Positions 24,137 through 32,183 of a DNA stretch of 64,000 bases are shown piece after piece. Under the pieces are notes generated by a model. It did not search any database. It worked only from the letters and a program-made list of their open reading frames with translations, and was not told the DNA's origin. The DNA is from Microvirga puerhi (GTDB lineage: Bacteria; Pseudomonadota; Alphaproteobacteria; Rhizobiales; Beijerinckiaceae): NCBI RefSeq assembly GCF_020089865.1, contig NZ_JAIRBM010000019.1, positions 1-64,000 of the forward strand, in the 5' to 3' direction. Position 1 is the first letter of the stretch. Every line of letters starts with the position of its first letter. The translations under genes were made by a program, and so were the position numbers.

Positions 24137-24570
24137 AGGTGAGACGCGCAATGCCGGAGGACGTCTCTGCGCTTGCCGCTATCGCCGAGGCATCGTATCG
24201 CACCGCCTTTTCGTCCATTCTGGAGGAGGAGGTTCTGTCGAGTCGCAATGCCGCCTTTTTCACCCGTCGCTTCGAGGCGTCCTGGGCGCGCATGCTGGTG
24301 GTCTGTGCAGGCGGTATTCCAGCAGGATTTCTGCTCATGACCGACGGGCACATAGATATGCTCTTCATGGATCCTGCCGGTAGTCGGAAAGGCGGCGGAT
24401 CATGCCTCTTGCATGAGGCAGAGCGGTGCGGGGCGAAGAGTCTCGAGTGTTTCCGGGACAACATTGCCGCGCGCCGATTCTATGAACGCCATGGATGGCA
24501 TCCCAATCGAGAGTACGAACGTGAATTCGCAGGCCGGAGTCGCAGCTTCGTTTTCTATGTCAAGGATTGA
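24133..24570 (+). CDS. GNAT-family N-acetyltransferase
   Basis: A 145-residue protein with a GTG start overlapping the permease stop. It has VRRAMPEDVSALAAIAEASY (N-terminal alpha/beta part), IDMLFMDPAGSRKGGGSCLL (acetyl-CoA pyrophosphate loop, R-K-G-G-G) and FRDNIAARRFYERHGWH (conserved N-x-x-A-x-x-F-Y-x-x-x-G-W/F). The family transfers acetyl groups to amines. Translational coupling to a permease suggests action on the imported substrate, perhaps an amino sugar or amino acid, but the target is unknown. It ends the operon, convergent with the Gfo/Idh/MocA gene. Confidence 0.85.
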   Translation: MKVRRAMPEDVSALAAIAEASYRTAFSSILEEEVLSSRNAAFFTRRFEASWARMLVVCAGGIPAGFLLMTDGHIDMLFMDPAGSRKGGGSCLLHEAERCGAKSLECFRDNIAARRFYERHGWHPNREYEREFAGRSRSFVFYVKD

Positions 24571-24573
24571 TCA

Positions 24574-25644
24574 TTAGAGAGCAATAACCCGTCCTGTGCG
24601 TACCGACTCGTCCGCAGCGAGGACAATCTTCAAGGACCGAACCGCGTCCTCCATGTGGTCGGTGAGGTCAAGATCCTCATTGATCGCACGCAGTAGGAAA
24701 CGCTGCTCCTTTTCACACAAAGCGTCGTGATCGGGCTCGTCGGCAGTATCGATGGTCTCATCACGCCGCACGAATGCCCCCTCCGGTGAAGTCAAGTCTG
24801 CGTGGTGGAGCAGAATCCTATTCGTCTTTGTGTGAGCGTTGATGTCGTCGGATTTGATGCCATTGGCTGTCTCCGCCATGACGATGCTGACGCTGCCCTT
24901 GGGACCGATCACATCTTTTACGAAGTAGGCCGTTTCGCTCATCATCGGACCCCAACCGGCTTCATACCAGCCGACAGAGCCATCGTCGAAGCTGACGTGC
25001 AGGTGCCCATAGTTGTACATGCCGGGCGGCATTTCCTCTGTCAGTCGCGCTCCGACTGCATGAACCTGAACAGGCCTGGCGCGGGTAATCTGGCACATCA
25101 CGTCAACATAGTGCACGCCACAATCGACGATGGGTGAAAGGGACTGCAACAGTCGCTTATGTGCCTCCCATGCGGTGCCGCTTGACTGCTGATTCAAGTT
25201 CATTCGGAAAACATGCGGCGTTCCAAGTGTCCTGGCGATCTCGATGAATCGGATCCACGAAGGATGGTGACGCAGGATATATCCGATTACCAGCTTGCGT
25301 TTCGTGCGATGGGCGGTCTCGACAACACGTTCCGCATCCAAGACTGTGTCAGCGAGGGGTTTCTCGACGAAAACATGAACGCCAGCTTCCATGGCCTTGA
25401 TGGCATAGTCGGCATGTGTATCCGACCAGGTATTGATGGAAACGATGTCAGGTTTAAGGTCCGAGAGTGCTTCTTCATATCGATTGAAGTGCTTCATACC
25501 TTGCAAGGTCGCCGGCAGTGACATGCCGTCGATATTGCGGGTGCAGAGGCCAACGAGTTCGAATCCTTCGATCCGACTATAGGCAAGGGCATGGGACATG
25601 CCCATGTTGCCGAGACCAACCACCAGAACACGTTGCGCGCTCAT
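24574..25644 (-). CDS. Gfo/Idh/MocA-family NAD(P)-dependent oxidoreductase
   Basis: A 356-residue protein. The N-terminal Rossmann fold has VLVVGLGNMGMSHALAYSRI; the family E-K-P motif appears as HVFVEKPLADTV, with its Lys expected to act in catalysis. The C-terminal domain has SPIVDCGVHYVDVMCQITRA, containing the conserved D-x-G-x-H. Family members oxidise or reduce sugars, inositols and sugar derivatives. It is the last gene of the nagK-nagR-SIS-nagA operon, 14 bases after nagA, which is unusual for a GlcNAc operon and suggests processing of a modified amino sugar. Confidence 0.88.
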   Translation of the reverse strand: MSAQRVLVVGLGNMGMSHALAYSRIEGFELVGLCTRNIDGMSLPATLQGMKHFNRYEEALSDLKPDIVSINTWSDTHADYAIKAMEAGVHVFVEKPLADTVLDAERVVETAHRTKRKLVIGYILRHHPSWIRFIEIARTLGTPHVFRMNLNQQSSGTAWEAHKRLLQSLSPIVDCGVHYVDVMCQITRARPVQVHAVGARLTEEMPPGMYNYGHLHVSFDDGSVGWYEAGWGPMMSETAYFVKDVIGPKGSVSIVMAETANGIKSDDINAHTKTNRILLHHADLTSPEGAFVRRDETIDTADEPDHDALCEKEQRFLLRAINEDLDLTDHMEDAVRSLKIVLAADESVRTGRVIAL

Positions 25645-25658
25645 AGGTTTCCCTCGCT

Positions 25659-26786
25659 CTATTCGCCATCAATCCAAGTCTGTCGAACTTCAAGGTTCTT
25701 GTCGAGCAATACGAGGCTTGCACGGTAGCCTGCCGCAATCCGACCCAGTTCATGGTCGAGGCGCAGGAAAGTGGACGGGATAAGAGACGCCATGCGCAAG
25801 GCGTCAGGTAGAGATAGCCCAAGGCGATGTACCGTGTTCCGCACGGCGCTTGCCATGTCGAGATCAGAACCGGCGAGGGTCCCATCCTCAGTCGTAAGCC
25901 GCCCATCCTTGCGATAAATCGTACGCCCGTGAAGATCGAAGCTCTCAAGATCGGTTCCGGTAACCGACATGGCATCGGTCACCAGCATCATTCTATCCGT
26001 TCCCTTGGCTGCAATCGCAACGCGAAGCGAGGCGTCGTCAACGTGGTGCCCGTCGACGATGAGACCGCACCACGTGTTCTTCGTATCGAGTGCCGCGCCG
26101 ACCGGTCCAGGGTCACGCCCCACAAGCGGCGGCATCGCATTGAAGAGGTGGGTGAACCCTCGCAAGCCTCGGCTGTAGGCTTCCATAATGTCCGTGTAGC
26201 TTCCGGCTGTATGCCCAGCGCAAAGCAGAACGCCGGCCTCAGCGAGTTTCGAGATGTCCTCGGGGCTGTTCTTCTCAGGGGCAAGAGTCAGAAGGATGCG
26301 TCCTTCGGGCAATGATGTGAGGATCGCAATGTCCTCCTGCTCGATTGGACGCATATAGGCCGGATTGTGGACACCCTTGCGCTCAGGATTGATGAAGGGC
26401 CCCTCCACGTGGATACCGAGGACGCCTGGCACGCGCGCGGCGAGGGCTGCCCGCATGGCTTCGACCGCTTCGGTCATCCGTTCCCGGGTATCGGTGATGA
26501 AAGTGGGCAGAAGACCAACCGTGCCATACTTGCGGTGTGCCGTTGCGATCGTGCGCAGACCATCGATGGTGCGGACATTGTTGAAGAGAACGCCGCCGCC
26601 GCCATTGACCTGTACGTCGATGAAGCCGGGCGCCAGAAGGCCCTCGATCTTGCGCCGTTCAATTCCCGCCGGAAGGTTCTTTTCAGAGAGAACCGCAGCG
26701 ATCCGTCCGCCGGTAACGACCACGGCCCGATCGTCCAGCATGTGGTCGCCGTCGAAAATGCGGGCTCCCGTCAACGCATAGGTCAT
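25659..26786 (-). CDS. nagA: N-acetylglucosamine-6-phosphate deacetylase
   Basis: A 375-residue amidohydrolase that converts GlcNAc 6-phosphate to glucosamine 6-phosphate and acetate. Visible motifs: GLLAPGFIDVQVNGGGGVLF, the metal-site Glu in GIHVEGPFINPERKGVH, CAGHTAGSYTD and GFTHLFNAMPPL (metal His), VDGHHVDDASLRVA, and LVTDAMSVTGTD (catalytic Asp). Domain order and length are standard. Its start overlaps the stop of the SIS-domain gene by one base. It receives product from both MurQ and the GlcNAc kinases of this region. Confidence 0.95.
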   Translation of the reverse strand: MTYALTGARIFDGDHMLDDRAVVVTGGRIAAVLSEKNLPAGIERRKIEGLLAPGFIDVQVNGGGGVLFNNVRTIDGLRTIATAHRKYGTVGLLPTFITDTRERMTEAVEAMRAALAARVPGVLGIHVEGPFINPERKGVHNPAYMRPIEQEDIAILTSLPEGRILLTLAPEKNSPEDISKLAEAGVLLCAGHTAGSYTDIMEAYSRGLRGFTHLFNAMPPLVGRDPGPVGAALDTKNTWCGLIVDGHHVDDASLRVAIAAKGTDRMMLVTDAMSVTGTDLESFDLHGRTIYRKDGRLTTEDGTLAGSDLDMASAVRNTVHRLGLSLPDALRMASLIPSTFLRLDHELGRIAAGYRASLVLLDKNLEVRQTWIDGE

Positions 26787-27832
26787 CAGACGGTCTCCGT
26801 CACTTTGCGTAGGCGAGGCGGATTGTCAGGATCCCTGCCGCGGTTTTGAGCAATGGCGTTCACGAGCGGATAGAAGCTCTGGATAAGGGCGATGGGCGCA
26901 ATGAATGGATGAAGCCCTTCGAGGGATGGCAACATGACTGCCGCCGGTCCTTCAGCTGCGCCGGCCACGATAACGGGCACGTTTTGATCTTTCAGCTTCG
27001 TCACGAGATCGTTGACGCCACTGAGAGTCTCATCCCGCTGGCTGAGGACCAAGACGGGGAAATGGTCGCCGGCCAGGGTCCAAGGACCATGCATGAGTTC
27101 GGCTGCACTCATGGCTTCAGCATGAATACCGGACGTTTCCTTAAGTTTCAGTGCTGTTTCCTGTGCCATCGCAAAGCCGACGCCGCGGCCAACGACAAAG
27201 AGATTGTCCGCTGCGGTCAACAGCGGAAGCGCTGCCGACCAGTCGAGAGCAGCGGACCGCTCGAGGGCCTCGGGAAGACTCTCAAGGGCAGTCAGTAATT
27301 CCTGGTCCTCGGACCAATATGCCACGAGCTGCGCTGCGGCCGCGAGCGCAGCGATGAAGGACTTTGTTGCTGCAACACTTTTCTCTGGTCCCGCATGAAG
27401 GGGAAGAACGATCTCGCAGGTGCCGGCCAGTGGCGATGTCGTATCGTTAACGAGCGCCACCGTCAGCGCACCGTCATCCCGCCCGGCTTGCGCCAGATTG
27501 AGAATGTCTGGACTGCGACCGGATTGAGAGACGGCGAGGAACAGCGCATCGCGCATCCGCGGGCGTGCTTCGTAGATCGAGGTGACCGAGGGCCCGACCG
27601 ACGCGGTGACGAGACCGGAATGGATCTCCAGCAGATATTTGGCGAAAGTCGCGGCATTATCGGAGCTGCCGCGGGCGCAGGTGACGGCAAAGGGCGGCGG
27701 TGCCTTGCGCAGACGGGCACCGAGGTCGCGGCACAAGGCGGCATTGCTTGCAAGGAGGCGAGCTACGACTTGTGGCGCCTCGCGCGCCTCGCGGAGCATT
27801 GCTGTGGGTAATGTATGGTTCATATCAGGCAT
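26786..27832 (-). CDS. SIS-domain glucosamine-6-phosphate deaminase (NagB-II type)
   Basis: A 348-residue protein with two SIS domains, like the isomerase half of GlmS without the glutaminase domain. Motifs: CARGSSDNAATFAKYLLE, AVSQSGRSPDILNLA (S-Q-S-G), GPEKSVAATKSFIAALAA, GRGVGFAMAQETALKLKETS, IHAEAMSAAELMHGP. NagB-II proteins of this shape deaminate glucosamine 6-phosphate to fructose 6-phosphate. It lies between the NagR-like regulator (8-base overlap) and nagA, where a nagB is expected. A related keto-amino-sugar isomerase (AgaS-like) is the alternative. Confidence 0.9.
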   Translation of the reverse strand: MPDMNHTLPTAMLREAREAPQVVARLLASNAALCRDLGARLRKAPPPFAVTCARGSSDNAATFAKYLLEIHSGLVTASVGPSVTSIYEARPRMRDALFLAVSQSGRSPDILNLAQAGRDDGALTVALVNDTTSPLAGTCEIVLPLHAGPEKSVAATKSFIAALAAAAQLVAYWSEDQELLTALESLPEALERSAALDWSAALPLLTAADNLFVVGRGVGFAMAQETALKLKETSGIHAEAMSAAELMHGPWTLAGDHFPVLVLSQRDETLSGVNDLVTKLKDQNVPVIVAGAAEGPAAVMLPSLEGLHPFIAPIALIQSFYPLVNAIAQNRGRDPDNPPRLRKVTETV

Positions 27833-28607
27833 CTTGATGGATCCGGTCAGGCGGGCTGATGGTCAGCTCTGCCACGAAGTCATAGGCGTCGCCTCGGTAA
27901 TAAGACGAAGTGAATTCGACAGCTTCGCCGGTTCCGGTGAACGAGCGGCGCTCAATGTAGAGTGCAGGACTCTTGGAGGGCACCTGGAGCAACGAGGCTT
28001 GGTCGTCGGACAGGAGTACTGCATGAAGCCGCTGCAGAGCGCGGGTCGGCATGACACCCTGTTCGTGCAGGACAGCATAGAGCGACTGCTTGACGAGAGA
28101 TGGGTCAGGAAGGAAACGGCTCGGAACCACCGCATGTTCAATCGCCATGGGAACGCCGTTCGCGAGGCGAAGACGGTTGACCCGACTCACCTCGTCGCCG
28201 GGAGAAAGGCCGAGCGCCATCAACTCGGCCGGCGAGGCCTGTCCTATCGATCGACTGAGCAGGATCGCTGAGGATGGGAGACCGCGTGCCGACATGTCGT
28301 CGGTGAAGCTGGAAAGCCGCGACAGAGGTTGTTCCAGCCGCATCTGCGGTGCAATGAAGGTACCGGATCCCCAACGCTGAACCAGGACCCCCTTCTTGAC
28401 GAGACCAGTGATAGCCTTACGCACCGTGACGCGGGAGACGCCCAGTTGCTTTGCGAGATCCCGCTCGCCAGGCAGGGCATCGTCCGCTTTGATGGCTCCT
28501 TTGCGGACCGCCTCTTCGATGGATTGCTGCAGCTGCAGATACAGAGGTGTTGGATTGCTCTCATCGAGAGAGGCAAGCGACAGCGCTTCGGGCATCTGAT
28601 CGCTCAT
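27825..28607 (-). CDS. GntR/HutC-family transcriptional regulator, NagR/DasR-like
   Basis: A 260-residue regulator starting at ATG 28607 behind GGAGG; the frame to 28757 reads into the kinase gene. The winged helix (about 18-85) has PLYLQLQQSIEEAVRKGAIK, LPGERDLAKQLGVSRVTVRK and QRWGSGTFIA. The UTRA ligand domain (about 95-250) has RLRLANGVPMAIEHAVVPSR and EFTSSYYRGDAYDFVAEL. HutC-type NagR proteins release DNA on binding GlcN6P or GlcNAc6P. It overlaps the kinase upstream (ATGA) and the SIS gene downstream, so it is probably autoregulated with the operon and may also control the divergent transporter. Confidence 0.92.
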   Translation of the reverse strand: MSDQMPEALSLASLDESNPTPLYLQLQQSIEEAVRKGAIKADDALPGERDLAKQLGVSRVTVRKAITGLVKKGVLVQRWGSGTFIAPQMRLEQPLSRLSSFTDDMSARGLPSSAILLSRSIGQASPAELMALGLSPGDEVSRVNRLRLANGVPMAIEHAVVPSRFLPDPSLVKQSLYAVLHEQGVMPTRALQRLHAVLLSDDQASLLQVPSKSPALYIERRSFTGTGEAVEFTSSYYRGDAYDFVAELTISPPDRIHQDA

Positions 28608-29521
28608 CGGCGCCTCCGTAGCGATGTTTGTCCCTTCATCTGCTGCGTCAGGAGAATGGCTCCATCCATGGCATCCGCCTGCGGCTGCACGATAGATTGC
28701 TGAAGAGGCGGCGAGAGCCAAGCGCGCAACGGCTCGGCCAATCCACCGAACAGGCACAGCGCGGGAGCCCCAAGGTCGAGTAAGCGGGTTGCAATCTGCG
28801 ACATCTGTCCCGCAGCCTCTTCAATCAAGGCAATGCCGAGCGGATCACGTCGAAGCGCATGGTCGAGGACGAGTGGGGCATAGCGGGCATAGTCCGCAGG
28901 CCGGGCCTTGCCAACCCAGTCCACAATTGCCTCAGGACTATCGTCAAACCCTTTCAGGATTGCCTCTGACAGAGCTGTCGATGGGCAGCGTCCATCATAA
29001 GCCCAGATTGTTCGCCTTAGGGCTTCACGCCCAATAGCAGCGCCGCTTCCTTCATCGGAGATTTCATAGCCCCAGCCGCCGACGTAGCGCCGCTCACCTC
29101 CGATGACGCCATAACCACACGAACCGGTCCCGACGATCAGAATTGCTCCGTCATGACCACCGAAGGCGCCCAGCCAAGCAACATGAGCATCGGTATCCAT
29201 GGAGAATGATGCGAAAGGGTGAGGCCGCGACATCAGCCGCTCAACCGCACTGGATTGTCCGGCGCCTGCAGCACCCATTCCGGCATGAATGGCACGCATG
29301 TCGGATTCGGCAAGGCCAGCAGTGTCCATAGCTGCTTGAGCCGCGGTCAGGATCGACTCCCAGACCAGATTGGGATCGAGCCGGATATTCGATGGGCCGC
29401 CAGCTCCCTCGCCAAGCAGATTGCCATCCCCATCGCGCAATCGCGCACGGCATTTGGTGCCGCCGCCGTCAATGCCAAGATATAGGGAATTGGTCATCTT
29501 CATCGGGCTGGGGTGATTCAA
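28604..29521 (-). CDS. N-acetylglucosamine kinase, BadF/BadG/NagK family
   Basis: A 305-residue ASKHA kinase: YLGIDGGGTKCRARLRDGDG (phosphate 1), GGHDGAILIVGTGSCGYGVI (phosphate 2), GWGYEISDEGSGAAIGREAL (the family D-E-G-S-G motif), and ALCLFGGLAEPLRAWL (adenosine). It should phosphorylate GlcNAc at C6 in the cytoplasm. The start is uncertain: TTG 29521 has GGAG eight bases upstream, while ATGs at 29503 and 29497 lack one. It is the first gene of the operon and is divergent from the sugar ABC transporter at 29863. It is the second BadF kinase of the region and only moderately like the one at 17558. Confidence 0.88.
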   Translation of the reverse strand: MNHPSPMKMTNSLYLGIDGGGTKCRARLRDGDGNLLGEGAGGPSNIRLDPNLVWESILTAAQAAMDTAGLAESDMRAIHAGMGAAGAGQSSAVERLMSRPHPFASFSMDTDAHVAWLGAFGGHDGAILIVGTGSCGYGVIGGERRYVGGWGYEISDEGSGAAIGREALRRTIWAYDGRCPSTALSEAILKGFDDSPEAIVDWVGKARPADYARYAPLVLDHALRRDPLGIALIEEAAGQMSQIATRLLDLGAPALCLFGGLAEPLRAWLSPPLQQSIVQPQADAMDGAILLTQQMKGQTSLRRRR

Positions 29522-29862
29522 CCATTAATCTCCAGCTTACAATGCCACTTAATGTCCAGTTCGTGAAGGGCGCAAATTCGTGCCCCCTCTGCAGACTCTA
29601 CGGACAGCATGGTATGATCGCCATACCTAGGGGCGCTGTCGAAATAGGACAATGGTTCTAGGGATGAGGCTTCCGAAGACCTTGCCCGTTCTGGCTGGCA
29701 GCGATACCAATATAAGGTCACTTGTCCACAGTACGTTCAGGTGGGACAGTCTGCTAACCCGCTGGACGGCATTGAGAATGCAGGAAAACCTGCACGGATA
29801 AGGCGAGGGAATCGATGACCGGGCCGTGCAGGCGCCCTGAAGCCTGTTGGAGGAAAGCGACG
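29522..29862. other. Divergent promoter region of the nag operon and the sugar transporter
   Basis: 340 bases with no convincing gene. It holds the inverted repeat at 29610-29627, a small GCAGG/CCTGC hairpin near 29780, and a GGAGGAAAG ribosome site directly before the binding-protein start. Confidence 0.5.
29610..29627. promoter_or_regulatory. Candidate NagR operator
   Basis: GGTATG (29611-29616), five bases, CATACC (29622-29627): an inverted repeat 89 bases upstream of the NagK start, in the nag/transporter divergent promoter. Its first nine bases with the preceding T, TGGTATGAT, are repeated at 20723-20731 before the murQ-linked transporter. TATGAT could also be a -10 hexamer. Confidence 0.45.
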
Positions 29863-31152
29863 ATGATCCTTCTTGAAACCAAAACTATCTTGAGGCGGAC
29901 GAGGTTCTTGCTGGCAGCAGCCTCGGTCGCCGCGTCTACCCTGGCATTCGCCTCTGCAGTATCGGCGCAGACACTGACCATCGAAAGCTGGCGCAATGAC
30001 GACGCAGATGTCTGGAACAACCAGATCATCCCCGCTTTCAACAAGAAATACCCGAATATCAAGGTGCAGTTCAAAGCAGATCCACCAACCGAGTACAACG
30101 CTGCCCTTAATGCTCGTCTAGCAGGAGGCACGGCGGGCGATCTTATTACGTGTCGGCCGTTTGATGCCTCTCTCGACCTTTTCAAGAAGGGGCAACTGAT
30201 CGCCGTCAATGATGTGAAGGGTATTGAGAACTTTTCGGACGTCGCTAAGAGCGCTTGGTCGACGGACGATGGTAAGACGACATTCTGTATGCCGATGGCC
30301 TCGGTTATTCACGGATTCATCTACAATAAGGCTATCTTCGACGAATTGAAGCTGGTGCCACCTAAGACCGTTGCCGAGTTTCATGCGGTGCTCGACAAGA
30401 TCAAAGCAGACGGAAAATATACTCCTATCGCCATGGGTACCGCCGATCAGTGGGAAGCCGCGACGATGGGCTTCCAGAACATCGGCGTGAATTACTGGAA
30501 GGGGGAAGAGGGCCGAAAGGCTCTGATCGAGGGTAAGCAGAAGTTCACCGACCCTGCTTACGTTCAGACGTTCGCGGAGCTTGCGAGCTGGGCACCCTAT
30601 ATGGGCGATGGCTTCAAATCCCAGAAGTATCCCGACACGCAGAATCTGTTCACGCTGGGACGAGCTGCCATCTACCCGGCAGGATCATGGGATATCCCCA
30701 TCTTCCGGAAGCAGGCCGACTTTGAGTTCGACGCTTTCGCTCCGCCAGTTTCGGACGCTTCGGGCAAGTGTTACATCAGCGATCACACGGATATCGCGCT
30801 CGGTATCAATGCTAAATCGAAGAATGTCGAGGCTGCCAAGACCTTCCTCAGCTGGATTGCGTCTTCTGAGTTCGCCGACATCTACGCCAATGCCCTGCCG
30901 GGTTTCTTCCCGCTTACCAAGGAAAAGGTCACGGTGAAGGATCCGGTCGCGGCAAAGTTCGTTGGCTGGCGCGGCACATGCGAAAGCTCAATCCGCAATT
31001 CCTACCAGATCCTATCCCGTGGAACGCCCAATCTTGAGAACGAGCTTTGGAATGTCAGTGCTCAGGTTCTTAATGGGACCATGAAGCCTGAAGAAGCGGC
31101 GAAGAAGGCCGAGGATGGCCTTGCTGGCTGGTACGAGCCGCACAAGAAATAG
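29863..31152 (+). CDS. ABC transporter sugar-binding protein, family 1
   Basis: A 429-residue periplasmic protein starting at ATG 29863 (GGAGGAAAG eight bases upstream). The signal peptide ends ASAVSAQ; the mature protein starts TLTIESWRNDDADVWNNQII, then FNKKYPNIKVQFKADPPTEY. GDLITCRPFDASLDLFKKGQ, IYPAGSWDIPIF and FLSWIASSEFADIYANALPG fit carbohydrate-binding proteins of the SBP_bac_1 family (MalE/UgpB-like). With NagK, NagR and NagA opposite, GlcNAc or a chitin/peptidoglycan-derived sugar is the expected ligand. It is followed by two permeases and an ATPase, a complete transporter. Confidence 0.92.
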   Translation: MILLETKTILRRTRFLLAAASVAASTLAFASAVSAQTLTIESWRNDDADVWNNQIIPAFNKKYPNIKVQFKADPPTEYNAALNARLAGGTAGDLITCRPFDASLDLFKKGQLIAVNDVKGIENFSDVAKSAWSTDDGKTTFCMPMASVIHGFIYNKAIFDELKLVPPKTVAEFHAVLDKIKADGKYTPIAMGTADQWEAATMGFQNIGVNYWKGEEGRKALIEGKQKFTDPAYVQTFAELASWAPYMGDGFKSQKYPDTQNLFTLGRAAIYPAGSWDIPIFRKQADFEFDAFAPPVSDASGKCYISDHTDIALGINAKSKNVEAAKTFLSWIASSEFADIYANALPGFFPLTKEKVTVKDPVAAKFVGWRGTCESSIRNSYQILSRGTPNLENELWNVSAQVLNGTMKPEEAAKKAEDGLAGWYEPHKK

Positions 31153-31216
31153 CTGCCTATCGATGAGCAGATCGTCGATAGGCGATCTGCTCGTTCTTGA
31201 ACCGAGCGCGATTCCG

Positions 31217-32176
31217 ATGACGACGTCCCTCGAATCGACATTTCCTTTAGAAGTCGCGACGGCACGCTCGCGCTTTCCAATCCACGTTGCAGTCTTTCTG
31301 ACGCCGGCGCTGCTCATTTATTCGGTCTTCTCTATTTATCCGCTGGTCGACACGATCCGTCTTAGCCTTTATGCGAGTGATCAAACGGGTGCCCAGCATT
31401 TTGTGGGGCTTGTCAATTTCCAGACGCTGCTGACCGATCCGGCTTGGTCTGTTCATTTCTGGAATGCGCTTCGCAACAACCTGATTTTCTTCGCCATTCA
31501 TATGGTGGTTCAGAATGGGATTGGCCTCGGACTTGCGATGCTGCTCAGTCTGCCGCGCCTGACGGGTGGAAATATCTATCGCACACTGATTTTCCTGCCG
31601 ACGATGCTGTCCGTAGTGATCATAGGATTCGTCTGGCAATTGATCCTCAATCCACTTTGGGGAATTGCTCCGAATCTCCTGAAAGCAGTTGGCCTCGGGA
31701 GCTTGTTCGGTCCGTGGCTAGGACAGGAATCGACGGCGTTGATCACGATCTCCTTGATCTCCGTCTGGCAGTTCGTGGGTATCCCGATGATGTTGATCTA
31801 TGCGGCGCTCATCAACATTCCGGATGATCTCCTTGATGCTGCGACAGTCGATGGTGCGGGTCCGTTCAGCATATTCTGGTTCGTGCGCTTGCCGCTCATC
31901 CTACCAACACTCGGCGTCGTCTCGATTTTGACCTTTGTGGCGAACTTCAATGCCTTCGATCTGATCTACGCCGTCAAGGGTGCTCTGGCTGGCCCCAACT
32001 TCTCAACCGATATCTTAGGCACGTTCTTCTATAGAACGTTCTTCGGCTATCAACTTCAGGTCGGAAGTCCCACCATGGGGGCCACGGTTGCAACCGCCAT
32101 GCTGATCATCATTCTGATGGGAGTGCTGATCTATCTCTTCGGCGTGCAGCGGCGCTTGCAGAGGCAAATGTTTTGA
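31217..32176 (+). CDS. Sugar ABC transporter permease, MalF/UgpA type
   Basis: A 319-residue inner-membrane protein starting at ATG 31217; a frame from 31115 overlaps the previous gene and adds non-membrane sequence. Six helices are visible, the first in FPIHVAVFLTPALLIYSVFS. The coupling loop is LLDAATVDGAGPFSIFWFVR, with LPLILPTLGVVSILTFVANF after it. It forms the transmembrane pair with the next gene, eight bases downstream. Confidence 0.92.
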   Translation: MTTSLESTFPLEVATARSRFPIHVAVFLTPALLIYSVFSIYPLVDTIRLSLYASDQTGAQHFVGLVNFQTLLTDPAWSVHFWNALRNNLIFFAIHMVVQNGIGLGLAMLLSLPRLTGGNIYRTLIFLPTMLSVVIIGFVWQLILNPLWGIAPNLLKAVGLGSLFGPWLGQESTALITISLISVWQFVGIPMMLIYAALINIPDDLLDAATVDGAGPFSIFWFVRLPLILPTLGVVSILTFVANFNAFDLIYAVKGALAGPNFSTDILGTFFYRTFFGYQLQVGSPTMGATVATAMLIIILMGVLIYLFGVQRRLQRQMF

Positions 32177-32183
32177 GGGTGTC

